Source: Camellia lanceoleosa (taxonomy: Eukaryota; Streptophyta; Magnoliopsida; Ericales; Theaceae). Taken from it: 64,000 nt of DNA. The notes below the pieces were generated by a model. The model did no database searches. It worked only from the letters and a program-made list of their open reading frames with translations, and had not been told where the DNA came from. This document shows, piece after piece, positions 11,844 to 23,391 of the stretch (the first letter of the stretch is position 1; each line of letters starts with the position of its first letter). The DNA lies in assembly GCA_025200525.1 (NCBI GenBank), contig CM045761.1, positions 75,235,551-75,299,550 of the forward strand, in the 5' to 3' direction. The position numbers and the translations under genes were made by a program.

Positions 11844-12449
11844 AATGCATTTACTTTGAAACAGTCTTCATACATGATGACAACACAAAATTTCATATGA
11901 CAACACATAATTTTAGATGAAGATAAGTCTTCATACATGATTTCAAATTTAGATGTGATAATGACATATTCAAATTTATAAAACAAGGTGTACACTTTTT
12001 GATATTCAATAACTGCATATAAACAAACATACCACCTACCCTTTGAAGAGAACAAATTTCCTATAAACTACCAGTGTTCCTTAATAGCTGGCATGGATAG
12101 AGTAAGCAGCAAAGGACCACAAGAGAGAGACTTGAAATAAATTATTTCACATCATACATACAATGAGCTGCATATGACGAAAAGGTATATAAAAGATTAT
12201 AATCCTAATCAAACTTCTGCTGGAGTTGTACAAGATAAGAACACAAACAGTATGATTTATTAAAAACTTCGTCAATAATACTATTGATAATGCTCAATAC
12301 TATTGACTTATTGGACAGCTAAAAAAACCAAACAAAAGCAATTATGTGTTGAAACTTCCTCAACTCCCAGAATGATTAAACCAACATAATTTCATAATAC
12401 AAATAGCAATGGTATGAAGAATTTGCTCTGCTATGATTATATTGAATGA
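11844..12449 (-). other. Intron-like / intergenic remnant of the Harbinger element
   Basis: AT-rich sequence continuing the region interrupted by the solo LTR. It repeats a phrase seen at 9468 (AACAGTCTTCATACAT, here near 11860 and 11927). No conserved coding is seen. It lies between two ORF1 exon fragments. Confidence 0.5.
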
Positions 12450-12618
12450 TTCAACCTCAACAGTATAGGTGTAGACATGGATTTGTACTACTAGCAAAAC
12501 ACCAAGGCATGGAAATGTTGTCTTCTCATATTTGGCCCGCCATTGGATGCTTGTATCAAACCGGTTTGTTCATTATAACTTATGCCAATTGGGTCGCGCC
12601 TTGTATCCATAAGGCGTG
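12450..12618 (-). pseudogene. Candidate middle exon of Harbinger ORF1
   Basis: The minus strand from 12616 reads RLMDTRRDPIGISYNEQTG, then LIQASN and, after a one-base frame change, WRAKYEKT. The pattern (G-[IL]-x-[YW]-N-x-x-T-G-x-I-x-A-S, then WW-x-x-K) is that of the segment just after the Myb/SANT helices in ORF1 proteins. It lies upstream of the C-terminal exon on the same strand and is cut at 12618 by element B. The match is short and recalled from family knowledge, so confidence is moderate. Confidence 0.45.
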
Positions 12619-12920
12619 TGTGGACGCGCCCCGAGGGCCTTATGCTACCACAGTTCGGACTCGAATCGTCACGGTTCTAAATCTGGACCAAAGAGTCCAA
12701 ATCCGGCAAATCATTTTGAGAAAACAGATTTTTTAGAAAGAAGTGCCAAACATGGACTACTTTGCCAGTTACAAAGTCGGCACCTAAATATTTTTTAATG
12801 GGGAAATTTAGGAAACCCTAACTCGGTGCCAAAGGCCACATGTCCGTCATCACCAAAGTTGCCTCGGCTCAGGAACTTGGATACGATTGGGAGAGGTCAG
12901 CTATGAGCACCCCCTCTCGC

Positions 12921-12936
12921 CCGATCCGAAGATCGG
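12921..12936 (-). other. Predicted UUCG-loop RNA hairpin, LTR B left
   Basis: On the element strand, CCGATC-TTCG-GATCGG: a perfect 6-bp stem closed by C-UUCG-G. Confidence 0.6.
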
Positions 12937-13951
12937 CCTCTACTAATCATAATATCCGATTTTGAAAATATTACGCGTTTTTATTCCAGTTATTAGCCTA
13001 GAATTACTATGTTATGCGTACAACAAAAAAGTATAGACCAAATCGCCTAAATTGGAACAAAACATTTTGTGTTTGTTTCGAAAATGGTTTGCTACTCGCA
13101 AGTAGGCTAAAATGTAGGTTTTGCCACCCTCGAGTGGGCTTTTTAGAAAATAGGGTTTTGCCACTATCTAGTGGGCTTTAAAACTCACAGTTTTAATGCA
13201 TTATTCCGATTTAGGTAATTCGACCTCCATCCACAGGCATTCAAGTAGTTATATCACATAAGTAGCTAGCCTCATGGTAATCATGCTATTATGACAACAT
13301 TTGCACGCATGCGGTATGCTAAAGCATAAAAGCTTACCTAGTACTCCAAGCCAAAACAGAAACTAGTTAGTAATCATATGCATGACCCTAGTTCATGTTA
13401 ATATGGCTAATGCAACACATGCAGGATGCAGCTAGAATAGGCTCGGCTACCCCTAAAGATGGCATGTGAAATGCTGCAACTAACAAGTACTCAACTTGGA
13501 ATTGAAATACTAGTGCAGTTAGCATGATGCGCCGAGCCCGGTGTATGTAAGACAAATGAATGGATGCAAACATGCTATCATGAGTATGCTAATTGAAACA
13601 TGCCCTAAACTAACCATCGAAAGCTAGTAAATAAAAGGGAAGAAAGACGTGGGGTTGGAAGACATGCACACACTCACACACACTTATTACACAATTACCC
13701 TCGCTCGGAGGGTCCGAATAAATATTACAAAACAAATAAATAATTAACTACTCTAGCTAATTTACTATAAAAAAAGGAAGATGGCCGCAACCCCGCCTCG
13801 GAATGATGAGATGATGCATGCTCGATCCGTCTTGCCCAAAAACTTGCTGCCATAGCACTGTTGCCTCTGTTTACACTGCCTTGCTCCTCTGAGGATCACA
13901 CAAATTTCCAGAACTGCTTTGAATTATTCCCTGAGTGTTTTGGAATGCCAC

Positions 13952-14058
13952 CGGCCACATTTCAACTCCACCAGCCATGGGAATGTTCTTGTCGGCCAAA
14001 TGTTGGACCACCAGCCAGCCCCAGATGGTCGGTCGGCACTGTAAGTGGTCGGCCGGCC
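13952..14058. repeat. CGGCCA-word array a, LTR B left
   Basis: CGGCCA or CAGCCA at 13952, 13972, 13993 and 14012, then CGGCA and CGGCCA further on, about 20 bp apart. Two words carry a G-to-A change compared with the right LTR. Confidence 0.75.
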
Positions 14059-14098
14059 ATTACTTCCTGCAGAATCCTACAGCTGACAGCAGCAGAAG

Positions 14099-14103
14099 GC
14101 AAG
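14099..14103. repeat. Target-site duplication GCAAG (left)
   Basis: Matches 17619-17623. The uninterrupted site, with one GCAAG, is in the right LTR at about 34008. Confidence 0.93.
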
Positions 14104-14404
14104 TGTAACAAGCCCGCGAGGGACCTCGCGCTACAGTTTTGACTCGATTTCGTGTCATGGTTCTAAATTTGAACCAAAGAGTCCAAATCCGGCAAATCAT
14201 TTTGAGAAACAGATTTTTAGAAAAGAAGTGCCAAACATGGACTGCTTTGCCAGATACAGAGTCGCCACCTAAATATTTTTTATGGGGGAATTTAGGAAAC
14301 CCTGACTCGGTGCCAAAGGCCACGTGTCTGTCATCACCAAAGTTGCCTCGGCTCGGGAACTTGGGTACGATTGAGGAAGGTCAGCTATGAGCACCCCCTC
14401 TCGC

Positions 14405-14420
14405 CCGATCCGAAGATCGG
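14405..14420 (-). other. Predicted UUCG-loop RNA hairpin, nested LTR
   Basis: Same perfect CCGATC-TTCG-GATCGG hairpin as in B. Confidence 0.6.
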
Positions 14421-15393
14421 CCTCTACTAACCGTGATATCCAATTTTGAAAACGTTATGTGTTCTTATTCCCATTATTAGCCTAGAGTTACTATGTTATT
14501 CGCACAGCAAACAAGTATAGACTAGATCGCCTAGCTTGGAAACAAGCATTGCATATCTGTTTGTTTTGGAAAACGCTTTGGGATTTGCTACTCGCGAGTA
14601 GGCTAAAATACGGATTTCAATGAGTTGTTCCAACTCAAACAATCCAACCTTCACCCACAGGCATTCAGGCAGTTTAACATATAAGTATCTAGCCACATGG
14701 TAAGCATGCTGTCATGGCAACACTCACACGCATGCAAGGATGTTAAAGCATAAAATACTTACAAAGTACTCCGTGCCAAAACAAGAACATGTTAGCAATC
14801 AAAGCATGATCCAAGGCCACGTTAAGTGCCTAATGCATCACATACAGAATGTCACTAGAATAGGCTCGGCTAATCTAAGGATGACATGTGAAATGCACAA
14901 GTAGCATGTATTCAAATTTATTTTGAAATATAATGCAATTAGCATGGTGCGCCGAGCCCGGTGCATGCAATACTGATGAATGGTGCACACATGCATAGCA
15001 TAAAGTATGCTAAATTAAATATGACCTAATACTAACCATCAAAGAAGGTAAGTAAAAAGGAGAAAGAGGTGGGGGTTGGAAGACATACACACGCTCACCC
15101 ACACTTATTACAAATTCGCCCTCGCTCGGAGGGACCGAAAGAATATACAAATCAAATAATGAATTAACTATCATAGCTAATTAATTATTACAGGCCAACT
15201 AAATTAATTAAGCAAATTAATTAATCTAATAAAGCAATAAACAGCAGCCTCGGGGAGAGGGCTCGATGCATGCGTGCTCGGTTCTGCCCGGAAATCCACT
15301 GTCATGCTCAAGATGCCTCTGTTTTCCCTGCTCTGCTCCTCTGATGACTGCCAAAGTCTCAGGGTTTGCTCTATGGATGCCAGGGAACACCAC

Positions 15394-15478
15394 TGGCCAT
15401 GTAGAATGGTCACCGGCCACAAGCTTGATCCATCGGCCAACAATGGTGGCCAGTTGGCACTAAATGTGGCCGGCCGGA
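15394..15478. repeat. GGCC-word array a, nested LTR
   Basis: Words start at 15394 (TGGCCA), 15414 (CGGCCA), 15434 (CGGCCA), 15455 (TGGCA) and 15475 (CGG of CGGCCGG): spacings 20, 20, 21, 20. Confidence 0.8.
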
Positions 15479-17135
15479 CAAAAGTTCTTGCAGAAACTGA
15501 TTTGACAGCAGCGGAGGACAATACTTGGCATGGCAATGCATTTCAAGCAATGTATGCACCAATCACACCCGATATCATGTTTATGACTCAAAGGGACATG
15601 AGCCTTGGTTCTCGGACCACCAATCGCGCATTTCCATGCATGATGGCCCAAGAAGCCAAGTATGCATTTTTAATATGGAATGCAATGCACGTAATCAGGC
15701 CAAGGGGGGACTTAACCTCTATCATAAGCAATTCAAGAGGCCAAGTATGCTAATGTAATGCAACCTAAGCATGTTAACTAGGCATGCAACATGGCAATGC
15801 AAAGAGGCATACAAAACATGCAAGGCATGAGACAATGCAACCAATAAGCATGCAAGGCTAATGTAGGCATCCAAGCATGCAAGCCAATATGTGACTTCAT
15901 TCAATCATGTAATTCCAAACATGTAACACACTCACCAATATGCTACAACATACAAGGAGCATATGCAACAAGCAAAGAGATGGACTTAAACATGATTTAG
16001 GTAGCCCTAACTAGGCCTAAAATAGTGGCAAAAAAAAAACTCAAGAAATGGGACCAAACACACATACACACATGCACATGTTAATAGGCCAATACTTAAG
16101 CACATAAAGGCAACTTTTAAGCACACTTAAAAGAGGCAAACATGGACAAACGGCATGCATTAAACTCTAAAAATCATGCAAGAACATGGTGCCAAACCAA
16201 GCAGACAAGATAGGCTAAACATGCAACAATGGCCCAAAACTTAAGGCTAACAAGCCAAAATGTAAAGGAGCTATACAATACATGGCAAGTATGACTCAAG
16301 CAATTTAAAACAGAGCTAAAGCATACAAAAACATGCATTAAAGCTTCATGAAGCTAGGCCTAAAACATGCTAGAACAAGGGCTTACAACCTAAGGCATGT
16401 TAAGACCTAAACATGGCATTACAAGGCATGTATGCTAAGCAAGCATGCTGTACCAAAACCAACTAAAAACAGAGGCATATTATGACATAGTAAGCCCAAA
16501 AATCAATTAAGGCATGGTCAACACACACTTAAACATGGTGCTCCCTCAAGAGGCAAAAATAGCCCTTTTCATTGACAACAAGGAGAGGGGGTGGCCCTGT
16601 CCTTCCTAGGACCTCAAGGCACCATCCTCACCTCTGAAATCCCTCAAGATTTCAATGGTGAGGAGGCCCAAACACTATGGTCCCGGAGCTCACACAAAAT
16701 GGCACAAAACAAGGGCCAAACAAGGCTTAAGAGCGGTCAAACAACCTCAAACCACAAAACACTCTTAACAAACTATTTAGAGGCCTCAAAAACAGAACTT
16801 TTATGTGTTATACACTAAGCCCAAAAATAGATGCAAGATAGGCAAATAATCTATGCAAGAATGGGGAAAAAAGGGACAAAAGCCTTACCCTTGAAGACTT
16901 TCTTCACAAATGAAGCTCCGGCAGCTTCTTGAGGTTGAAACCAGCTCCAAAACACTAAAAATAACCCTCAAGGGCCTCAGCTCCAAGAGATGGTGTGATG
17001 GTGTGTGTTTGTGAGCTAAAATGAGACAAAACACACACTATAGAGATAGGATACAAACCAAACCCTAACCCTAGAACTCAAACCCTAAAAATGGCTGTCT
17101 AAAAAATGTCCCCCAACAACAAGAGAGAAAACCTC

Positions 17136-17145
17136 TCTTTATAGA
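17136..17145 (-). promoter_or_regulatory. Predicted TATA box, nested LTR
   Basis: The minus strand reads CTCTATAAAG about 475 bp from the LTR start at 17618. Confidence 0.45.
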
Positions 17146-17276
17146 GCTTTTTTTTTCTTGTAAAACTTACAAGACAAGCCTCTAAAGAGAGAGATCCCTC
17201 CATACACGTGTATGGAGGGGAGTCAAATGCAAGCCAGCTGTGACAAAATATCTGCAAAAGCAGATGCACAGTAGTC

Positions 17277-17394
17277 GGCCGGCCAAAGATGCAGATGACC
17301 AAAAAAAGATAACTGGCCGGCCATATATAATGCCGGCCGGCCAAACATTTGGCCGGTGGCCACAAAACACAGCCGATGGCCTCAAGCCCTGGCC
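17277..17394. repeat. GGCC-word array b, nested LTR
   Basis: Words at 17277, 17297, 17315/17319, 17335/17339, 17358 and 17378, with a second track at 17351, 17371 and 17391; spacing is mostly 19-20 bp. It lies just upstream of the predicted TATA box. Confidence 0.8.
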
Positions 17395-17618
17395 GGTGAT
17401 GGGTGGGGATGGTCTACAAGCCCTACCTTGCCTCTCAAAGGCAAAACACAAGTGTTTGGTGCAAAACCTAACACAAAACGGTCGAGTCGAGAGATCCTGA
17501 GGCGAGGCGCGTTGCCAAGGCTTCCGGGAACTCAAGACGAACACAAACAAGGGTGATCACTGAGTGTTCAATCAGTGACGTCCAAGTCTTGAGAACGGTC
17601 AAAAATGGGGTGTCTACA

Positions 17619-17623
17619 GCAAG
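17619..17623. repeat. Target-site duplication GCAAG (right)
   Basis: Matches 14099-14103. Confidence 0.93.
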
Positions 17624-19596
17624 CAGTGTATGGCATAGAATTTTCAAGCAAATGTGGACATGACCACACTCTCTATCATGCAATAGACTCAAGGGAGCAT
17701 GGCCCTTGACCCGCGGGCCATCAATTATGCACGACAACCTAAGAAGCCAAGTGTGCCATTTAATGTAAAATGCATGCAACAATCAAATGAAAGCTAACAC
17801 CCTATCATGTTGAGATCAAAGGCATCGGCGACCGAGGATTGAGACGTGTTTCGTCACTTTGAGTACGAACACTTCTAAATCCTCATGCTTGGTTTGACAC
17901 CCCAAACCAAGCCATGCAATGCATCCATGCAATGTGGCTCAATTGTGCAACATAGGACTAAATTACAAGGCATGCCAAATGCAAGATAACCTAAGCATGC
18001 AAATGTAATGTATTAAGCATACGAGATGCAATGCAATGCAACCTAATATGTAATGCGAACATGGCATAATGTGAGCATGAAACTAAAGGCAACAAATCAA
18101 GTATGCAACCATACATAAGAGCGGACTTAGACTGAAATGGGAGGCCTCAGCCACACCCCAAAACATTGGCCAAAAATGCCAAAAGTGATGGACAACATGC
18201 ATAACAAACAAGCAAACCAAAGAGCCTAAAGCTAAGGCATGGAAGGCTATTCTCAAGAGCACTCAAAGGTGAGGTACATGGATATCAAACACTCATGTTA
18301 AACTCTAAAATGCATGCAAAAGATGACACCAAAACATGCTAGGGGATAGATACAAAATAGAGAGCATTCAAGGCCATCAAAGGGAGTATCCTACTACAAC
18401 CACCCCAACCACTCATGGCATGCACTTTTCAATACAAAGTAGAGTTTCAACATGCAAAATGAGCCCCCAAAACCCACTGATATGGCAGCCCCAAAGACTT
18501 AAACACTTAAGCATGCACAATGCTCATTTCAAGGCACAACAAAACAACTCTTCCAAGCATGAAAGTAGTGATGAATGCAAGCATACAAGCATGGTTTATG
18601 GACTGAAACATGATCCCTAATGATCCCAAATCATGAGAATAAGCTAGGCTAAGCATGCTAGAGACCCCCATGCTCAAGGCTAACAAGCCAAAATGCAAAG
18701 AGGCTATCCTAAACATGGAAAATATGGCTAAAACAGCACCCAACAATCCTTGAGCAAGGCAAAATAATGCTAAAACCTTCATGAAGTTAAGCTATAACAT
18801 GCAAGAATCATAGCCTAAATGCATGGCATACTTCTAGGCAAAATAGATGAATGCATGGCAAGTATACTATGCATGCAAGGGGCCAGAAATCTGACCAAAA
18901 ACAGAGGCAACATATGACCAAATAACATCCAACAACTTCTGAAATGGGGCCAAAGACAGCCAAGCATACATGCCACCTTTAAGAGCCAAAAACATGCAAA
19001 GATGAGAGACTAAGGGAGAGGGGTGTCCCTCCCCTATGCAAGACTTCAAAACTCCTTCTTCACCACTGAAAATCCACTAGATTTCAGTGGTGAGAAAGTC
19101 AACACACAAAAGTAACCAAAGCTTAACAAAGAGAGCACCAAAAAGGCCAAACAAGGCCTAAGAGAGGGAGGTCGACCCCCAACACCAAAACAACCTTAAT
19201 GAAGTATCTCAAGCATGCAAATACAAGACTTTTTTCAGTTATACACAAAGTCTAAAACAGTAAGCAAGATAGGCAAAAGTCTAGTGCAAGATTGGGGAAT
19301 CTAAAGTAAGAGTGTTACCCTTGAAGAACCTTTGAAGAAAAGAAAATGCAGCCCTCCTCCTCTAATCAAAATCAGTCCAAAACCTCAAGAACAAACCCTC
19401 AATGCCTCCCAAAATTGAAGTATGGTGCAGTAGTGTGTGTCTTAGTACAAAACTAAGAAGAAATCAACTTTTTGGCCCTTAAACACACACACAATGAAGA
19501 GAATGAGGGAGATATAGAGAGAGAAAGTGTATATTTCAGAATATATATGCTTTAGGTCTGATTTTGCTGAACCAAGACAAAAGAGGGGGGTGGTCT

Positions 19597-19605
19597 CTTA
19601 TATAG
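19597..19605 (-). promoter_or_regulatory. Predicted TATA box, LTR B left
   Basis: The minus strand reads CTATATAAG, about 615 bp from the LTR start. The same box is at 35986-35994. Confidence 0.5.
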
Positions 19606-19874
19606 ACAAAGGAAAGGCTCCAAGCTTCTTAGAGAAGCTATTGCAAAAAGGTCAAAAGGACCAAGCTTCCAATGGAAGCTATCCCAAAGGTGCAAGCTTC
19701 TTGAGGAAGCCAAGACAAGGGGTCAAAGCTTCCTCAAGAAGCTTTGAGCAAAGGGTGAAAAAAAAAAGGTCAAAGGTGCAAAACAGCCACATATATGCAT
19801 GGGGCAGGTCTTGTGCATTCCAGCTAGCACAGCTGGCATGCACCATGCCTGAAAAAAAATAAAAAGGTGGTACC

Positions 19875-20001
19875 GGCCAGAAAAGGAGGCCATCGGCCAA
19901 ACATATGGTCGGCCGACCACACCAAATGCCGACTGGCCAATGGTATATTTCACCAATGGCCGATAGCCTCAAAACATGGCCGGTGGCGTCAAGCCATGGC
20001 C
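19875..20001. repeat. GGCC-word array b, LTR B left
   Basis: Words at 19875, 19895, 19915 (GACC), 19935, 19958, 19978 and 19998: spacings 20, 20, 20, 23, 20, 20. Confidence 0.85.
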
Positions 20002-20220
20002 GGTGGGTGTCAGGGGTAGCTAACAAGCTACTCTCTACCCTTAGAAACACAAGTGTTTGGTGCAAAACCAAACACAGAACAGTCGAGTTGAGAGATCCTG
20101 AGGCAAGGTACATAGCCGAGACCTCCGGAAACTCAAAACGAAACACAAACATGGGTAATCACCAAGTGTTCCGGCGGTGACGTCCAAGTCTTGAGGATGG
20201 TCAAAAACGGGGTGTCTATA

Positions 20221-20236
20221 GTTGCCCCTTTTTGAC
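20221..20236 (-). promoter_or_regulatory. Polypurine tract of element B
   Basis: The minus strand reads AAAAAGGGGCAAC immediately before the 3' LTR, the primer for second-strand synthesis. Confidence 0.7.
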
Positions 20237-20719
20237 AGAACTCGAAAGTCATAACAATGATGGGAGTGATTGTCAAAGCCCAGAGATGACCCAGTTTTGA
20301 CAAGGCCGAAGACTTGGACAAAGCACACATGCTACAGATAAAGATATGCGCCCGAAGGCAGGGGCAAAATGAAACCGACAATGCAAGAAGCCGAGCATAA
20401 CTTATGATCATGCAAAGAAAGCTGTGACGAAACATAACAATGCAATAGTTTTAAGCTAGCATACACCAAACTACACTACAATGCAGTGAGAGTGTATGAG
20501 AATCATGTAATTCTCGCTACGTTTCACGCGGAGAATACAATACTGTGTTGGTTAAATGCAGTCGTGCGACTTCAAATGAACCATACATACAATATCGTGC
20601 CTGAAAAAGAAAGAAAACTTAACAGGTACAATATTGTTAGCAACATGCACATTAATACAATTGAAAGTGCGTGACAACGCAAAGCAAGCGGGAAGCATAA
20701 CAATGCTGTGAAGGCACAA

Positions 20720-21106
20720 ACACATGTAAGTAAAGAACACGGGACAACGTGCGCAATGTGTGAAGGTGTAGACACATGTAAGTAAAGTATACGCGACAAC
20801 GTATACAATGTGTATAAAAGGAAACTTGAACATATGTAAGTAAAGCATGTGGTCAATGCGTGCAATGTGTATAGAAAGGAACTTGAACACATCTAAGTAA
20901 AGCATGCGGTCAACGCGTGCAATGTGTATAGAAAGGAACTTGAACACATGTAAGTAAAACATGCGGTCGACACGTGCAATGTGTATAGAAACTTGAACAC
21001 ATGTAAGTAAAGCAACGCACGTACGCAAGCAATGTGTATAGAAAGAAACTTGAACACATGTAAGTAAAGCATGCGGTCAACACGTGCAATGTGTATAGAA
21101 ACTTGA
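20720..21106 (-). repeat. Minisatellite of about 57 bp, seven units, in the element B 3' region
   Basis: Seven units beginning ACACATGTAAGTAAAG and ending in AACTTGA or a variant, 52-58 bp each. Open frames on the minus strand across it (20552-21146) encode only the repeat. Two units and a broken third recur at 37107-37243. Confidence 0.9.
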
Positions 21107-21690
21107 AGCATGGTAAAGACAAGGTACTCATGATGTTGAAATTCAAAACACTACAACACAGTATAATTGAAGCGACTTGTGGAGTTCACAAGATACAAAA
21201 GGATACGGGAAGGGGCGTTACTCGCACGTACGGAGCATCGCTCAAAGAAGACACGTCCTGAGGTCAACTCGAAAGCCTACTAATGTTTTGAAAAAGTGCA
21301 CTTCCTTGCACCGTCTTGAGTAATGAAGGTGCCACACCAAACAATTAACCCGAACAGGGGCGCGGGAGGTGCATCGACTGCAAAGGGAGGTTACCGGTAT
21401 CAACCCCGATACTCTGCTGCCCTGCTCTCCTTTTGCTTTACTTTCCTTTTTACTAGTAGTTTAAGCACATTGCACTGCCTTAGGCAGGTTATTATTTTTT
21501 TTTCAAAATAGTGTACATTTTGCAAAATACATGATGGAAATGAAACAACTATTTTGTTCAAAAGGTGTTACACTTGCATGTTCTATGCATGGCATCGCAT
21601 GGCATCACATAACAATGTGAATGAAATTAAAAATAAATTCGTTTGAAAATGGGGCACTCGCATCGTAATAATTAGGTAGTGAACTGACTT
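21107..21690. other. Element B 3' non-coding region
   Basis: Between the minisatellite and the short repeats. No conserved frame was recognised on either strand. Confidence 0.5.
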
Positions 21691-21826
21691 ACAACTCGAT
21701 AAGCAAAACAGAGAGACTCGATAAAACCAACCAAGTGTGAGTACAACTCGATAAGCAAATCAAAGACTTAAAGAGAGTGAAATACAACTCGATAAGCAAA
21801 TGTACAACAACTCGATAAGCAAAAGG
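21691..21826. repeat. Dispersed 17-mer ACAACTCGATAAGCAAA, four copies
   Basis: Exact copies start at 21691, 21743, 21784 and 21807, with partial copies around 21715. Irregular spacing; 3' region of element B. Confidence 0.85.
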
Positions 21827-21929
21827 GTGTGACCCCGCAAGAATCAATCACCGGAGGGCATCGGTAGAGGTTCCAACCACAATCCCTTAGCATGTTCAAC
21901 TCATAAACAGCTCATGGAACAAGAAGGAA

Positions 21930-22017
21930 GGCCACCAGCCAGAGGTAAAGGCCATCGGCCATGAGAAATGGCCATCGGCCAAAAGTGATAGTCGGTCGGC
22001 ACTACATTTGGCCGGCC
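21930..22017. repeat. GGCC-word array inside element B
   Basis: Two interleaved tracks: GGCC at 21930, 21950, 21970 and 22010, and AGCC/GGCC at 21937, 21957, 21977 and 21998, each about 20 bp apart. It is the same array type as in the LTRs, here next to the antisense ORF. Confidence 0.8.
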
Positions 22018-22132
22018 GTCCATAAATTGCCAGAACCAGCATAATGCTGACATCTGTCCTCCACTCAACCATATCTTCTACAAAAGGCTTCAGCTTCGTG
22101 GTTCTTCTCAATTCAACACGAATTTGTTCCCA

Positions 22133-23391
22133 ATGGAAGAGTTTCTTGCCCAAAATCTCACAATTTGGATTAACAACTTGGATGGCTCGGAAAAGCTGAA
22201 TTTCCGGGGCTTCGGCATAAACGCACTATTCACTCTGAGTCGTACTCCGCTGCACCTTCCGTTTCTCCATGCCACAGCGAAATTTTGGAATCCGGTAACA
22301 CATGTCTTTTGTTTTGGCAGGCAAGAGGTATGTCCTACCTTTGAAGATTTCCAAGCTCTAATGGAATCTGAACGCCACGAGGAGATCTTACCCCAGCTTA
22401 ATTTTGGCCATGCCCAAACCTTAGGGTGAATGTGTGGACTCACTATGTATGACGCTCGGTCTCCGATTTGTGACGGAATGCTGGATATTCCGAGTTTGAT
22501 TTGTCGTTTTTCTGATGCCGGTGACCGCGGTGACCATCATTGGCAAGGCTTCCGGCGACACGCCCTCTGTTTGTGCATGCTATCTCATTTTTTGTTTGCC
22601 TCAGGCTCCGGAGGATCTAGCGTTCGATTGATCGAGGTTGCCCAAGGCTTGAAGGAGGGCAAGAGTTGCATTGCCATGACTCTGGCTAAGACATTGATGG
22701 GCTTGGACTCCTTTTATCGCCGAGAGAAAATCAGATTTGCGGGGAGTCCACTACTACTGCAGGTAATGTTTCCCACCCAATCTCACATATATATTGCTCA
22801 CGTCACTCAACCCTCGAGCTCGGCTTTTCTCACAAAACCCTTTTCTCACTTTTTCTCTCATCATACATCTCTCTATTCTTTATTCTCTCATTTTTCATCC
22901 CTTCCCAGTTGTGGTTGATGGACAAGTTGCAGGTTGTGGACTCTTGCCCAGCATACTCAGCTCGCGGTTATTTCTTTAGGCAACGTCTGGTCGATGCCCT
23001 TGATGCGGTTGATGGTTTGACTGGATGTGTAGCTTGTCCGCAGACCGCATTGCTTGGCGGTGCCCTTGGTTTAACCTACCGGCAATGGGCTCTGACATGT
23101 CCCGGCCCAGGATTGATTGATTGGCTTTACTCCTGTGTTTCTATTTCCGTTCGGTTAACGCCCGATTAAGCCATGATCGGACTTGCCTGCGAGAGGATAG
23201 AATATCGGCCGCCTTTACATTCGCGCGGCTTGTTCGGCGAGCGCGGCGTGGGGACAAGAGAGCTCCTGGCCCCCGCTTCCCCTTTTAGTTGCACTTTGTC
23301 TGATAAGTGCACAGATTGGCTCAATGAAGAGGCACAGATCGGGCCTAACAGCATCGAGGCCGACCGACTCGGGAGGGCGAGGAATATCTGA
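22133..23391 (+). pseudogene. Antisense ORF of element B: plant-mobile-domain / DUF7745-like protein with intron
   Basis: Runs opposite to B's pol. Exon 1 (22133-22762) contains FWNPVTHVFCFGRQEVCPTF, then W-x-x-F-x-x-HAL and SPLLLQ. A clean intron, GT at 22763 and AG at 22908, joins in phase to LWLMDKLQVV in exon 2 (22909-23391). The W-x-P...F...PT-x-E/D-x-x-x-L pattern followed by an L-x-x-WL-x-x-K/H-L block resembles the plant mobile domain (aminotransferase-like) and DUF7745 families common in plant transposon-derived proteins. Stops at 22427 and 23167 break it. The frame is open upstream of the first ATG, so the true start is uncertain. Antisense extra ORFs downstream of pol are known in the Tat lineage. 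The family assignment is from memory. Confidence 0.55.

Larger units (their letters stand above)
14104..17618 (-). mobile_element. Nested solo LTR of a related Ogre-type family (3,515 bp)
   Basis: Begins TGTAACAAGCCCGCG and ends GGGGTGTCTACA, flanked by GCAAG on both sides. The right LTR of B shows the empty site, so the insertion is younger than B's insertion. It shares the Ogre-type blocks (CCACCTAAATATTT, GATCGG hairpin, AT-rich tract, two GGCC-word arrays) with the LTR it interrupts, in the same orientation. There is no coding sequence. Open frames such as 15274-15753 have no family resemblance. Confidence 0.93.
12619..20220 (-). mobile_element. 3' LTR of Ogre-like element B, interrupted by a nested solo LTR
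   Basis: Starts TGTGGACGCGCC and ends GGGGTGTCTATA (the right LTR ends TCTACA). Without the 3,520-bp insertion and its duplication it is 4,082 bp, against 4,101 bp for the right LTR. A hand count over 240 aligned bases (13861-14100 against 33770-34009) gives 8 differences. One clear indel is about 30 bp missing near 13770. It is followed on the right by a polypurine tract, as expected for a 3' LTR of a minus-strand element. Confidence 0.92.

Noticed and set aside
15204..15753. Open frames of 110-159 residues within the nested solo LTR
   Set aside because: They overlap the GGCC array on both strands, have no known motif, and equivalent frames are absent from the other LTRs.
17182..17550. A 122-residue minus-strand frame in the nested LTR
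   Set aside because: Its repeated Gly-Arg-Pro and Trp-Pro words arise from the 20-bp GGCC array; length is chance in GC-rich sequence.
20552..21146. Minus-strand open frames with a repeated VQVSIHIARVDRM-like peptide
   Set aside because: By-product of the 57-bp minisatellite.
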